From assembly GCA_945870115.1 (NCBI GenBank), contig CAMBRH010000002.1:1-33316 (forward strand): a stretch of DNA of 33,316 bases. Direction: 5' to 3'. Shown piece by piece: positions 6,810 to 15,154 of the stretch (the first letter of the stretch is position 1; every line of letters starts with the position of its first letter). This DNA is from Chitinophaga pinensis. Its GTDB lineage: Bacteria > Bacteroidota > Bacteroidia > Flavobacteriales_D > Crocinitomicaceae. The notes under the pieces are model-generated. The model searched no databases and had not been told where the DNA came from. It saw only the letters and a list, made by a program, of their open reading frames with translations. A program made the position numbers and the translations under genes.

Positions 6810-8219
6810 TTATTTTTTGCTTTGACAAACGAAATCAGTTGTTTCCATTCCTGCTTTCTTAATTCCTGCAAAACCTCCAGCTACGTCAATCATATTATGA
6901 TAACCACGACTTTTTAGTATTGAAGCCGCAATAACTGAACGATATCCGCCAGCGCAATGAATAAAGAAAGGCTTTTCTTTCGGGAATTTTGCTAAATTTT
7001 CATTCAAAAAATCAAGTGGAGTAGAATAAGCTATTTCTAAATGTTCTGCATCATATTCACTTGGTTTTCTGACGTCAAAAACTTGTTTATCTTCTTTTTC
7101 AACACGATTTTTAAACGATTCTGCTGAAATTGATTCAATATTATCAGTTTCTTTACCAGTATTTTTCCAGGCTTCAATTCCACCTTTTAAAAATCCAATT
7201 GTATTGTCAAAGCCTACTCTTGCTAATCGAGTAACTGCCTCTTGCTCTCTTCCTTCTGGACAAACCAATAATATTTCTTGTTTTACGTCCATAATTAAAG
7301 CGCCAACCCATGGGGCAAAACCACCATCAATTCCAATGAATATTGAGTTTGGAATGTGTTCTTTCACAAAATCTTTTTCATTTCGAACATCTAAAATCAA
7401 TGCTTCAGTTTCATTTGCTAAAAGTTCAAATTCATTTGGTGTTAATTCCTTCGTTCCCTTCAAAATCACATCGTCAATGCTTAAATATCCTTGTTTGTTC
7501 ATTTGAACATTCATCCCAAAATATCCAGGGGGAGGTAATAATCCATCTGTCACTTCTGCGATAAACTCCTCTTTGGTCATGTCTTTTCTCAAAGCATAAT
7601 TTGTTGCTTTTTGATCTCCAATTGTTCCAACAGTTTCTTTTGACATATTTTTTCCGCAAGCCGAACCAGCTCCGTGACCTGGATAAACAATCGTTTCATC
7701 TGGTAAAACCATTATTTTTGTTCTTAAACTTTCGAATAAAATTCCAGCCAATTGCTCTTGTGTCATGTCTGCTGCCTTTTGAGCTAAATCAGGTCTCCCG
7801 ACATCACCTAAAAATAAGGTATCACCAGAAAATAAGGCATATTCTTTTCCAGCTTCATCATATAATAAATAAGATGAGCTTTCCATTGTATGACCAGGAG
7901 TATGAAGAATTTTTATTTTAACTTTTCCTAAGTGAAAAATTTGTCCATCTTCAGCAATTGTGCAATCAAAACTTGGCTTAGCTGTTGGACCATAAATTAT
8001 TTCAGCACCTGTTTTTTCTGCTAAAGTAACGTGGCCACTAACGAAATCTGCATGAAAATGTGTTTCAAAAATATACTTGATTTTTGCATTGTCAAGATTA
8101 GCTCTATCGATGTATGAAGAAACTTCTCTTAACGGATCAATTATAGCAACTTCGCCTTCACTTTCAATGTAATAAGCTCCTTGAGCTAAACAACCTGTAT
8201 ATATTTGTTCGACTTTCAT
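6810..8219 (-). CDS. MBL-fold hydrolase with two rhodanese domains (persulfide dioxygenase/CstB-like)
   Basis: A 469-aa three-domain protein. The N-terminal metallo-beta-lactamase domain (about residues 1-240) has the metal ligands in THFHADFVSGH, HTPGHT, FSGDTLFLGDVGRPDL and YPGHGAGSACG, the ETHE1-type persulfide dioxygenase pattern. Two rhodanese domains follow (about 255-350 and 365-465). The last has a canonical active loop CAGGYRS. The middle one has CPEGREQEA, which keeps a Cys but departs from the usual loop. This architecture resembles CstB, which oxidises persulfides to sulfite or thiosulfate during sulfide detoxification in the cytoplasm; that role is inferred from domains. It is monocistronic, with a -7 box about 28 nt upstream and a shared terminator downstream. 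No sulfur-responsive regulator gene adjoins it. Confidence 0.92.
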   Translation of the reverse strand: MKVEQIYTGCLAQGAYYIESEGEVAIIDPLREVSSYIDRANLDNAKIKYIFETHFHADFVSGHVTLAEKTGAEIIYGPTAKPSFDCTIAEDGQIFHLGKVKIKILHTPGHTMESSSYLLYDEAGKEYALFSGDTLFLGDVGRPDLAQKAADMTQEQLAGILFESLRTKIMVLPDETIVYPGHGAGSACGKNMSKETVGTIGDQKATNYALRKDMTKEEFIAEVTDGLLPPPGYFGMNVQMNKQGYLSIDDVILKGTKELTPNEFELLANETEALILDVRNEKDFVKEHIPNSIFIGIDGGFAPWVGALIMDVKQEILLVCPEGREQEAVTRLARVGFDNTIGFLKGGIEAWKNTGKETDNIESISAESFKNRVEKEDKQVFDVRKPSEYDAEHLEIAYSTPLDFLNENLAKFPKEKPFFIHCAGGYRSVIAASILKSRGYHNMIDVAGGFAGIKKAGMETTDFVCQSKK

Positions 8220-8246
8220 AATGAATAACTTTTAAATTCTAAAGTA

Positions 8247-8254
8247 CAAATTTA
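8247..8254 (-). promoter_or_regulatory. -7 box for the MBL-rhodanese gene
   Basis: Reads TAAATTTG on the minus strand, a perfect TAnnTTTG, ending 27 nt before the ATG at 8219. A second perfect box (TAACTTTG, 8290-8297) lies further upstream. Confidence 0.5.
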
Positions 8255-8339
8255 AGAAATAAAAAATGGATTAACTGTAATGAAAGTTACAAAGTTAAAT
8301 TTTGAACAAAAAAAAGCTATTCTAGAATTCAAGGTTATT

Positions 8340-9332
8340 CTATTTGCGTATTTTTTTTATTTCTTTATCTAAATCTGAAAGGTAATTTCTATCTTGTTCT
8401 ATTCTAAATTGTTCAAATTCTGTATGAGCTTTTTCAACTGCTTTTTCATGAGAAATAATTCCCGCGTTTGGTAAAATATCCAAATTATTACTTTCTAAAA
8501 ATTTGTTGGTTCTTTCTAGCCAATCTTTCATGGTCATTAATTGATTTCTTCGTGCTTGAAACTCAGCTAAATCCAAATATGCACTGACAAGCAGATTCAA
8601 ATCACCAATTTCATGCTCATCCAAATAGTTTTTTGCAATTGTGACATCGCTTTTAAGAATTTTTCCATCGGGACTATTTTTCCAAGTGGATAATCCCATG
8701 AAATCCTTGTTTTTATCGACTCGATTAAATACAATTTCAGCTGCCGTTTTTCCAGTTATTGCAAAATGTAATTTGTTTTGGACCATTTTATAAAACAAAT
8801 TCGCTTCATCAGAATTTTTGTTGTAATCAGAACTGCATTGTTGAAATAAATCTCCCAATTTTTGATAAATTCTGCGTTCACTTGATCTAATTTCTCTGAT
8901 TCTTTCGAGTAATTCTTCAAAATAATCCTTACCAAAAGCTTTTCCATTTTTTAGCATTTCGTCATTTAAAACAAAACCTTTAATTATGAATTCTTTTAAG
9001 GTATTTGTAGCCCAAATTCTAAATTGTGTTGCTTGCTTTGAATTTACTCTATATCCAACAGCGATTATAGCATCAAGATTGTAAAACTCAACTTTTCTTT
9101 TAACATTTCGATTTCCTTCAGTTTGAACTGTTTCCAAAATGGAAATAGTTGAATCTTTTAATAATTCAGAGTCTTCATAAATATTCGTAAGATGTTTACT
9201 AATTGCAGGTACTTCAACTCCAAAAAGTTGAGCAAGAGATTTTTGTGTCAACCAGAAACTTTCATTATGAAATGTTACATTTATAATGATATTTTGGTTT
9301 TCGTTTTGATAAAAGATAATATTATTTTGCAT
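8340..9332 (-). CDS. RhuM-family protein
   Basis: A 330-aa soluble protein matching the RhuM family by eye. It has an N-terminal region with IIFYQNENQNIIINVTFHNE and SFWLTQKSLAQLFGVEVPAI, which looks like a DNA-binding helix-turn-helix. Next come FYNLDAIIAVGYRVNSKQAT and FRIWATNTLKEFIIKGFVLN, then a long C-terminal helical region with FAITGKTAAEIV. The family takes its name from a Salmonella pathogenicity-island gene and is widespread in mobile or accessory regions; its biochemical role is not established. Here it stands alone between metabolic genes, with its own promoter. An A8 run after the stop could supply a U-tract, but I saw no convincing stem. A toxin, regulator or phage-related role cannot be told apart from this sequence. 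Confidence 0.87.
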   Translation of the reverse strand: MQNNIIFYQNENQNIIINVTFHNESFWLTQKSLAQLFGVEVPAISKHLTNIYEDSELLKDSTISILETVQTEGNRNVKRKVEFYNLDAIIAVGYRVNSKQATQFRIWATNTLKEFIIKGFVLNDEMLKNGKAFGKDYFEELLERIREIRSSERRIYQKLGDLFQQCSSDYNKNSDEANLFYKMVQNKLHFAITGKTAAEIVFNRVDKNKDFMGLSTWKNSPDGKILKSDVTIAKNYLDEHEIGDLNLLVSAYLDLAEFQARRNQLMTMKDWLERTNKFLESNNLDILPNAGIISHEKAVEKAHTEFEQFRIEQDRNYLSDLDKEIKKIRK

Positions 9333-9353
9333 TGTGGTTTAGTTAATTGTTAT

Positions 9354-9385
9354 CAAAATTAAACAAAAAAAGATAAAAATCAAAA
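9354..9385 (-). promoter_or_regulatory. Promoter for the RhuM-family gene
   Basis: On the minus strand, TTTTG at 9381-9385, a 19-nt spacer, then TAATTTTG at 9354-9361. Both elements and the spacing fit the Bacteroidota consensus. The leader is about 18-20 nt. Confidence 0.6.
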
Positions 9386-9403
9386 GCTATTTTAAGATTA
9401 ATT

Positions 9404-10159
9404 TTACATTCGCTCTAAAAAAACAATTTCTTTATTTTGATATGCTTTCACGCCTTTTGAATCCAAATTTTGAAGGACAAGCCTACCAATTTCATCTATT
9501 CCTGTAATTTTTCCTTTGAAAACATTTTCTTCTTCTTTAAATGTTGATTCCTTTTCAAAAAGCCACAAATTAGTGAGGTAATCTTGCTTGATTTTTTCAA
9601 ATTGGAATGTTTCAAGTTCGTTAAATCTTACATTTAATTTCTGAATTAACTTTAAAACTAATTCTTCTATGTTCAATTCTTTACTTAAAATGGATTTCAA
9701 ACTTATCGCATTGTAATCTCCAAATTTTTCTTGATTGATGTTAATACCAATTCCGATAATGCTATTTTTAATCGAAAAGTCGTTAAATTTTCCTTTTTCA
9801 ATTTGCGTTTCAATTAATATTCCAGCAATTTTTGAGTTCTTCCAAAGAATATCATTTGGCCATTTAATTTTGAAATTCGAATCAAATTCTGATAAAAAAT
9901 CAAAAACCGCCAAAGAAATGGCTTGTGTTAAGAAAAAACTATTATTTACCGACAAATTGACATGATGCAAAAAAACACTTAAACTGATATTTTTAAAGGC
10001 TTCTGAGTCCCATGTAGCGCCCCTTTGTCCTTTTCCTTCAACTTGACTACCTGCCAAAATAACTGTTCCGTGTTCAATTTTATTATCAAGAACTAAATTG
10101 GCAACATAATTGTTTGTAGAATTAAGTGTATCTTTGTAGCTGATTTTTCTGCCAATCAT
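9404..10159 (-). CDS. birA: Biotin--[acetyl-CoA-carboxylase] ligase
   Basis: A 251-aa catalytic-only biotin protein ligase. Motifs seen are STNNYVANLV near the N terminus, GTVILAGSQVEGKGQRGATW (biotinyl-AMP loop), KIKWPNDILWKNSKIAGILI (the lysine and KWPND core) and IIGIGININQ. A small C-terminal SH3-like tail follows. It attaches biotin to biotin-dependent carboxylases in the cytoplasm. There is no N-terminal winged helix, so it cannot act as the biotin-operon repressor seen in E. coli BirA. It is divergent from rsfS, with 106 nt between the start codons. No perfect -7 box was found for it. A biotin ligase next to rsfS-ftsH is a common Bacteroidota arrangement. Confidence 0.95.
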   Translation of the reverse strand: MIGRKISYKDTLNSTNNYVANLVLDNKIEHGTVILAGSQVEGKGQRGATWDSEAFKNISLSVFLHHVNLSVNNSFFLTQAISLAVFDFLSEFDSNFKIKWPNDILWKNSKIAGILIETQIEKGKFNDFSIKNSIIGIGININQEKFGDYNAISLKSILSKELNIEELVLKLIQKLNVRFNELETFQFEKIKQDYLTNLWLFEKESTFKEEENVFKGKITGIDEIGRLVLQNLDSKGVKAYQNKEIVFLERM

Positions 10160-10191
10160 GGGGAAAATTGTTAAGAATGTAAAAAATATGA

Positions 10192-10220
10192 TTGTAAAAT
10201 TAAAAAATAAATTAGTTTTG
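10192..10220 (+). promoter_or_regulatory. Promoter of the rsfS-ftsH-cdsA operon
   Basis: TTG at 10192-10194, an 18-nt spacer, then TAGTTTTG at 10213-10220, a full match to TTG-N17-23-TAnnTTTG. It gives a leader of about 40 nt before rsfS. Confidence 0.65.
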
Positions 10221-10265
10221 TATAAGTTTTGATAAATCTATGCAAAACAAGACAAAAAATAATAA

Positions 10266-10643
10266 ATGTATAAAATAAATAATCAGATAGATTCTGAGAT
10301 CCTTTGCAAGTCAATTGTTGAGGGAATGCAAGAAAATAAAGCAAAAGATATTGTTGTTTTAGATTTAAGAGAAATTCATTCAGCGGTAACAGATTTTTTT
10401 GTTATTTGTTCGGGAGAATCATCTACTCAAGTGGATGGAATTAACTCAACGGTTGTTCGTCACACGCGTAAAGAACTGAAAGAAAGACCTTGGCATGTCG
10501 AAGGTAAGGGGAATTCAGAATGGGTATTATTGGATTATGTAAATGTTGTTGCACACATTTTTTACAAAGATGCAAGAGGATTCTTTGATTTGGAAGGATT
10601 GTGGGCAGATGCTAAAAGAACAGATATTCCAAATTTGGATTAA
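10266..10643 (+). CDS. rsfS: Ribosome silencing factor
   Basis: A 125-aa protein of typical RsfS/Iojap length. Diagnostic segments are KAKDIVVLDLREIHSAVTDF, FVICSGESSTQVDGI, PWHVEGKGNSEWVLLDY and VVAHIFYKDARGFFDLEGLW. RsfS binds ribosomal protein L14 on the 50S subunit and blocks subunit joining when nutrients are short. It is the first gene of a four-gene operon, 10 nt before ftsH, with a good promoter upstream. The ATG at 10266 gives the normal N terminus. No anomalies are seen. Confidence 0.95.
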   Translation: MYKINNQIDSEILCKSIVEGMQENKAKDIVVLDLREIHSAVTDFFVICSGESSTQVDGINSTVVRHTRKELKERPWHVEGKGNSEWVLLDYVNVVAHIFYKDARGFFDLEGLWADAKRTDIPNLD

Positions 10644-10653
10644 TTAAAAGAAA

Positions 10654-12756
10654 ATGAGCGAAAATAATAACGATAAAAAGAAAAATCCTAATTCCATTTA
10701 TTGGATTTACGCATTAATAGGTGTGGCTTTGGTGGCTTTTTCACTTTATACAAGTGGAGCTGGAGCGGTAAAAATTAAATATCAATCTACATTCTTTGCT
10801 CTTGCTGATTCAAGCTATGTGACGGATGTAAAGTTGGTAAACAGAGTTAGAGTTGATTTTAAATTAACTGAAGCAGGACGAAAATTTGTTACTGAAAGTA
10901 AAGACAAGCAATTTTTACCTTTAAAAAATAGTTTGAAGGCTGGAAACAAATCAATGTCTGCAGTAAATCCTGTCTTTCAGTTGGATGTTTCTGACGCTGG
11001 AAATTTTTTAGATGGCTTAGACAAAACAAACGAAAGTTTAAAACTAGCTGGAAAAAAAGAAATTGAACATATACCAACTGAGGAAGTAAATTACCTTGGA
11101 AGCATAATTAGTTTCATTCTTCCAATTTTGATTTTAATCGTTATTTGGATGTTTGTAATGCGCAGAATGTCTGGAGGAAATGGTCCTGGAGGACAACTTT
11201 TCAATATCGGAAAATCGCGTGCTCAAGTTTATGATAAAGGCAAATCTACAAACATTACTTTTCAAGATGTTGCTGGTTTACAAGAGGCTAAAATAGAAAT
11301 ACAAGAAATTGTTGAATTTTTAAAAAATTCTAAAAAATATACTGAATTAGGTGCTAAAATTCCGAAAGGAGCATTATTGGTAGGACCTCCAGGGACTGGA
11401 AAAACCTTATTGGCAAAAGCTGTAGCAGGTGAAGCAAAAGTTCCTTTTTTCTCACTTTCAGGGTCTGATTTTGTTGAAATGTTTGTTGGTGTTGGTGCTT
11501 CTCGGGTAAGAGATTTATTCAAACAAGCTAAAGAGAAATCTCCAGCAATTATTTTTATCGATGAAATTGATGCAATTGGTCGTGCAAGAAGTAAAGGAAA
11601 CGGAATGGGTGGAAACGATGAGCGTGAAAACACATTAAATCAGCTTCTAACAGAAATGGATGGCTTTGGTACAAATTCGGGAGTAATTATTCTTGCTGCT
11701 ACCAATAGAGCAGATGTTTTAGATAGTGCTTTGATGCGTGCTGGTCGTTTTGACAGACAAATTTATGTTGATATGCCAGACATCAATGAGCGAAAAGAAA
11801 TCTTTTTGGTTCACTTGAAACCAATCAAAAAAGATGATTCGATCGATGTTGACTTTTTAGCAAAGCAAACGCCAGGTTTTTCTGGAGCTGATATTGCAAA
11901 TTTATGTAATGAGGCGGCATTAATTGCTGCTAGACATAACAAAGCACAAGTTGAAAAACAAGATTTCTTAGATGCTGTTGATAGAATCGTTGGTGGACTT
12001 GAAAAGAAAAATAAAATCATTACTAAAAGCGAAAAACGTTCAATTGCTTTCCATGAAGCGGGTCATGCAACAACATCTTGGTTGTTGGAGCACGCTTCTC
12101 CTTTGGTAAAAGTTACAATTGTACCTAGAGGTCAATCTTTGGGTGCCGCATGGTATTTACCTGAAGAAAGAAGTATTACAACAACTGAGCAAATTTCTGA
12201 TGAAATGTGTTCAGCATTGGGAGGAAGAGCAGCTGAGGAATTGATTTTCGGTAAGATTTCAACTGGAGCTTTAAGTGATTTGGAAAAAGTTACAAAACAA
12301 GCTTATGCTATGGTTAGTGTTTATGGATTAAATAAAAGAATCGGAAATCGTTCTTATTATGACTCACAAGGAAGAGAATCATTCACCAAACCATATTCTG
12401 AGGATACAGCGAGAATTATTGATGAAGAAGTTAGTATCTTAATTGAAGAGCAATATCAAAGAGCTTTGAAGTTGCTAACGGATAACAAAGATAAATTAAC
12501 TGCGTTGGCGGAAAAATTATTGGAGAAAGAGGTTATTTTTAAAGAAGATTTGGAATTGATTTTCGGTAAAAGAGAATGGGAAACGATTGAAGATATTGAA
12601 AATGCGGCCAAACTTACTGAAAAAGCTGAAGATATAGCATTAAGTGCAAACGGTGAAACAAGTGAAAACTCAACTGAGGACAATTCCACTTCTGAAAATG
12701 AATCGTTAGTAAATGAAGTTAAAACTGACGAAAATGGGATTGATTCAAGTACTTAA
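10654..12756 (+). CDS. ftsH: ATP-dependent zinc metalloprotease FtsH
   Basis: A 700-aa inner-membrane AAA+ protease. A short cytoplasmic start is followed by TM1 (about residues 16-31), a periplasmic domain (about 32-147) and TM2 (about 148-169). The AAA module has Walker A GPPGTGKT (about 244-251), Walker [12 protein letters not shown] and the second region of homology [20 protein letters not shown]. The peptidase carries the zinc motif HEAGH (about 467-471). The C-terminal tail (about 640-700) is acidic and rich in S, E and N, a low-complexity extension seen in Bacteroidota FtsH. It degrades misassembled membrane proteins and regulatory substrates. It lies 10 nt after rsfS, and its end overlaps the DUF2007-type gene, indicating one transcript. 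All catalytic residues are present. Confidence 0.98.
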   Translation: MSENNNDKKKNPNSIYWIYALIGVALVAFSLYTSGAGAVKIKYQSTFFALADSSYVTDVKLVNRVRVDFKLTEAGRKFVTESKDKQFLPLKNSLKAGNKSMSAVNPVFQLDVSDAGNFLDGLDKTNESLKLAGKKEIEHIPTEEVNYLGSIISFILPILILIVIWMFVMRRMSGGNGPGGQLFNIGKSRAQVYDKGKSTNITFQDVAGLQEAKIEIQEIVEFLKNSKKYTELGAKIPKGALLVGPPGTGKTLLAKAVAGEAKVPFFSLSGSDFVEMFVGVGASRVRDLFKQAKEKSPAIIFIDEIDAIGRARSKGNGMGGNDERENTLNQLLTEMDGFGTNSGVIILAATNRADVLDSALMRAGRFDRQIYVDMPDINERKEIFLVHLKPIKKDDSIDVDFLAKQTPGFSGADIANLCNEAALIAARHNKAQVEKQDFLDAVDRIVGGLEKKNKIITKSEKRSIAFHEAGHATTSWLLEHASPLVKVTIVPRGQSLGAAWYLPEERSITTTEQISDEMCSALGGRAAEELIFGKISTGALSDLEKVTKQAYAMVSVYGLNKRIGNRSYYDSQGRESFTKPYSEDTARIIDEEVSILIEEQYQRALKLLTDNKDKLTALAEKLLEKEVIFKEDLELIFGKREWETIEDIENAAKLTEKAEDIALSANGETSENSTEDNSTSENESLVNEVKTDENGIDSST

Positions 12757-12991
12757 GGGAATATTTAGTAGCAAAAAAAAGCAACACAATGCTCGAAATT
12801 TTGTTGAAATATTAAAAACAAGTGATTTGGAACTTGTTAAATCGACGAAATGTAAACTGGAAAAATATAAAATTCCAGTTTATGAAATCGACCATCAAAA
12901 AAGAAATACTGAAGATTCAGGCAAAATTATTTTGAGAATTCCTGAAAAACATTTAGCCCAGGCAAATTTACTTTTAAAAAACAATGAATAA
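12734..12991 (+). CDS. DUF2007-like small protein
   Basis: The ORF track starts at 12713, but I prefer the ATG at 12734, giving [17 protein letters not shown]. It needs a shorter overlap with ftsH (23 nt) and begins with a more natural N terminus. The 85-aa product has a pattern like DUF2007 putative signal-transducing proteins: FVEILKTSDLELVKSTKCKL, KIPVYEIDH, then a hydrophobic strand and a final helix AQANLLLKNNE. The family is small, cytoplasmic and of unknown mechanism. It overlaps both neighbours (ftsH and, by 8 nt, cdsA), so it is translationally coupled inside the operon. Family assignment is moderate because the protein is short. Confidence 0.75.
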   Translation: MGLIQVLKGIFSSKKKQHNARNFVEILKTSDLELVKSTKCKLEKYKIPVYEIDHQKRNTEDSGKIILRIPEKHLAQANLLLKNNE

Positions 12992-13799
12992 TTTTTTACA
13001 AAGAGCTTTAACAGGAACTTTATTTGTTGCTTCTATCTTATGTTCAATTTGGTTTAATAATTACCTTGCAATTGGAGTTTTTACACTATTTTTTATTGGT
13101 GCATTAACTGAGTATTTAAGCTTTTTCAAAAATCATGAAACAATTAAAATTAATCAAATTACTTTTTTGATTTTCAATATTGTTTTTTTTGCTTTAGTGG
13201 TAATTTGCCTCTTTTTTAAACTTAATTTTATTTATCTATTTGCCATTTTTCCAATGCTATTTTTATACATGATTTTAGAATTATGGAGAAAAAACACTGA
13301 ACCCTTGGCAAATATTGCAACTGGAATCTTTGGATTCATCTATTTACTTTTTCCTTTTAGCCTAATTTTAGTTTTATTATTTGTTTCAACTCATTCATTT
13401 CCTGTTTTAATTGGTATGTTTTTATTGATTTGGACAAACGATACTTTCGCTTATCTTTCAGGTCGATTTTTTGGTAAAACAAAATTATTTGAACGCATTT
13501 CACCAAAAAAAACATGGGAAGGTTCAATAGGCGGAATAATTTTCACAGTTGGTGTTGGATTTTTACTTGGCCTAACTGATAATTCATCAAACATGCTTTT
13601 TTGGATAATTTCAGCGATAATCATTGCGCCAACTTCAATCTTTGGAGACTTGCTAGAATCCTTATTTAAGAGAAATCTAAAGATAAAGGATTCGGGGACG
13701 ATACTTCCAGGTCATGGCGGAATTTTAGATCGTTTTGATGCAACAATTTTTACAGTACCATTCTTTTTCTGTTGGTGGGTGATTTATGTGAATTGTTAG
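12984..13799 (+). CDS. cdsA: Phosphatidate cytidylyltransferase
   Basis: A 271-aa polytopic membrane protein with about seven or eight hydrophobic helices. Near the C terminus it carries the full CDP-alcohol precursor signature, SLFKRNLKIKDSGTILPGHG followed directly by GILDRFD. It makes CDP-diacylglycerol from CTP and phosphatidic acid, the entry point to all phospholipids. It overlaps the preceding gene by 8 nt and closes the rsfS-ftsH-DUF2007 operon. psd, encoding a later step of phosphatidylethanolamine synthesis, lies just downstream on the opposite strand. The serine synthase that would connect the two is not in the window. No abnormal features. Confidence 0.96.
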   Translation: MNNFLQRALTGTLFVASILCSIWFNNYLAIGVFTLFFIGALTEYLSFFKNHETIKINQITFLIFNIVFFALVVICLFFKLNFIYLFAIFPMLFLYMILELWRKNTEPLANIATGIFGFIYLLFPFSLILVLLFVSTHSFPVLIGMFLLIWTNDTFAYLSGRFFGKTKLFERISPKKTWEGSIGGIIFTVGVGFLLGLTDNSSNMLFWIISAIIIAPTSIFGDLLESLFKRNLKIKDSGTILPGHGGILDRFDATIFTVPFFFCWWVIYVNC

Positions 13800-13938
13800 T
13801 TTTAAATTAATTTAGAATAAATGTTTTAGTATTTAAACAATTGTTATACCTCAAGGAAATGAAAATTCTCAAATAAGGACACTAAAACATATAGGGAAAG
13901 ATCTAATTGATCATTGAAATACAAATCAAATCAGCAAT

Positions 13939-13972
13939 AAAAGTTCTTTATTTGGATTAATATAGAACTTTT
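13939..13972 (+). terminator. Possible terminator hairpin after cdsA
   Basis: Perfect 9-bp stem AAAAGTTCT / AGAACTTTT (13939-13947 with 13964-13972) around a 16-nt loop, followed by CTTT. It lies about 140 nt past the cdsA stop and lacks a clean U-tract, so the role is tentative. I see no gene in 13800-14025. Confidence 0.4.
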
Positions 13973-14025
13973 CTTTAAAATTAATTTGCAAATATTCTAA
14001 ATTCTATACAAAAAGTTACAGCAAT

Positions 14026-14067
14026 AAAAAAGAGGCTGCTCAAATTTGATACAGCCTCTTCAATTTT
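14026..14067. terminator. Intrinsic terminator for psd and the small secreted protein
   Basis: Perfect 9-bp GC-containing stem AAGAGGCTG / CAGCCTCTT (14030-14038 with 14052-14060). An A-run before it (14026-14030) is the U-tract on the minus strand, and CAATTTTTC follows on the plus strand. It probably also stops read-through from the cdsA operon. Confidence 0.85.
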
Positions 14068-14082
14068 TCTTTAAAATAAGAA

Positions 14083-14292
14083 TTATTTAGTTTCAGTAGC
14101 TCCAGCTTTTTTCTCTGAACAAGAAGTTTTACCAGCGCAACAAGCACCTTTTTTACCTTTTTTTGCTTTTTTACCTTTTTTCTTATCGTCTTTTTTAATT
14201 TCTGTTTTGTCACCGTTAGATGCAGCGAATGCAGTTGAAGTTAAAGAACCTACAAACAACATTAATGATAATGCTAAAAATACTTTTTTCAT
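14083..14292 (-). CDS. Small secreted Lys-rich, Cys-containing protein
   Basis: A 69-aa precursor. A clear signal peptide (MKKVFLALSLMLFVGSLTST, then AFAA) should be removed at about residue 23. The mature part is only about 45 residues, extremely basic (DDKKKGKKAKKGKKG), and ends in a cluster CCAGKTSCSEKK with three Cys. No named family is recognised. The Cys cluster could bind a metal or form disulfides, and the Lys stretch could bind polyanions such as lipopolysaccharide or nucleic acid; both are inference. It lies 29 nt after psd on the same strand and precedes a strong terminator, so it is likely co-transcribed with psd. Confidence 0.75.
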   Translation of the reverse strand: MKKVFLALSLMLFVGSLTSTAFAASNGDKTEIKKDDKKKGKKAKKGKKGACCAGKTSCSEKKAGATETK

Positions 14293-14321
14293 GATTTCAA
14301 GTTTTAAATTATGGTATAAAT

Positions 14322-14996
14322 TTAATCATTATTTTTTAATACAGCAAGTTTCGTTATCCTTCCTTTAACAATTTCACCAATTTTAACATTTAATTCACAA
14401 TTTAATGGCAAAAATACATCAATTCGAGATCCAAATTTTATAAAACCGAACTCTTCGCCTGTTTTTACAACTTGATTTTCGTTTACATAATAACAAATTC
14501 TTCTTGCAACTGCTCCAGCAATTTGTCTGAACAAAACTTGTTGCCCAGATTCATGTTCTATAACAAAAGTACTTCTTTCATTATCTGTACTACTTTTAGG
14601 ATGCCAAGCAACTAAAAATAAGCCTTTGTGGTATTTTACATACTTAATGATCCCTGAAATTGGATTAAAATTAGCATGTACATTTAAAGGCGACATAAAA
14701 ATTGAAATTTGGATACGCTTGTCGTGAAAAAATTCCGTTTCTTCAACTTCTTCAATTACAACTATTTTTCCATCGGCAGGACACATAACATCCATTAAGT
14801 CGTAAACACATTTAATATTAGGAACTCTGAAAAACTGTACAACCAAATACATCATGGTTAATTCTCCTACTATCAACAAAATATAGAGCCAAAGCCACAT
14901 TGTATATTGAAATAAAAAATAATTCCCAACATGTATTGTTCCCAAAATCAAAGCCGCAATTGCCATGATTAAATATCCTTCTCTGTGTAATTTCAT
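14322..14996 (-). CDS. psd: Phosphatidylserine decarboxylase family protein
   Basis: I place the start at the ATG at 14996 (MKLHREGYLIMAIAALILG), 18 codons inside the track ORF. A perfect -7 box lies at 15012-15019, downstream of the track's start. The resulting protein has about 224 aa, the length of the short Bacteroidota/archaeal PSD form. It has two N-terminal membrane helices, then CPADGKIV, IQISIFMSPLNVHANFNPIS, and the processing site FGSRIDVFLP, where the chain is cleaved before Ser to form the pyruvoyl cofactor. It makes phosphatidylethanolamine from phosphatidylserine at the inner membrane. The small Lys-rich gene follows 29 nt downstream. It converges with cdsA, which acts earlier in the same pathway. 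Confidence 0.92.
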   Translation of the reverse strand: MKLHREGYLIMAIAALILGTIHVGNYFLFQYTMWLWLYILLIVGELTMMYLVVQFFRVPNIKCVYDLMDVMCPADGKIVVIEEVEETEFFHDKRIQISIFMSPLNVHANFNPISGIIKYVKYHKGLFLVAWHPKSSTDNERSTFVIEHESGQQVLFRQIAGAVARRICYYVNENQVVKTGEEFGFIKFGSRIDVFLPLNCELNVKIGEIVKGRITKLAVLKNND

Positions 14997-15011
14997 AAGT
15001 TTAATTTGAGA

Positions 15012-15019
15012 CAAAGTTA
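15012..15019 (-). promoter_or_regulatory. -7 box for psd
   Basis: Reads TAACTTTG on the minus strand, a perfect TAnnTTTG, ending 15 nt before the ATG at 14996. It decides the psd start, since the alternative at 15050 would be upstream of transcription. Confidence 0.6.
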
Positions 15020-15077
15020 AGAATTTATTGCAAACATGAAATTTTATCAAAAACTAATGACATCTCAAATATTTAAC

Positions 15078-15109
15078 AAAAAAAGCACTGAGTTATTTTA
15101 ACTCAGCGC
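15078..15109 (-). terminator. Intrinsic terminator of the outer-membrane protein gene
   Basis: Stem GCACTGAGTTA / TAACTCAGCGC (15085-15095 with 15099-15109) pairs at 10 of 11 positions with a TTT loop. The A7 run at 15078-15084 gives the U-tract on the minus strand. Confidence 0.85.
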
Positions 15110-15154
15110 CTCATTAAGATAATTATACCAAAAAATAATTATCAACTTAAAAAA

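Noticed and set aside
8300-8340. Terminator after the RhuM-family gene
   Set aside because: An A8 run is present, but the only pairing found is the loopless palindrome ATTCTAGAAT, which cannot form a normal hairpin.
15012-15050. Track start of psd at 15050 and of the barrel gene at 16414
   Set aside because: In both cases a perfect -7 box lies downstream of the proposed start, and a better start with a membrane or signal segment follows it.
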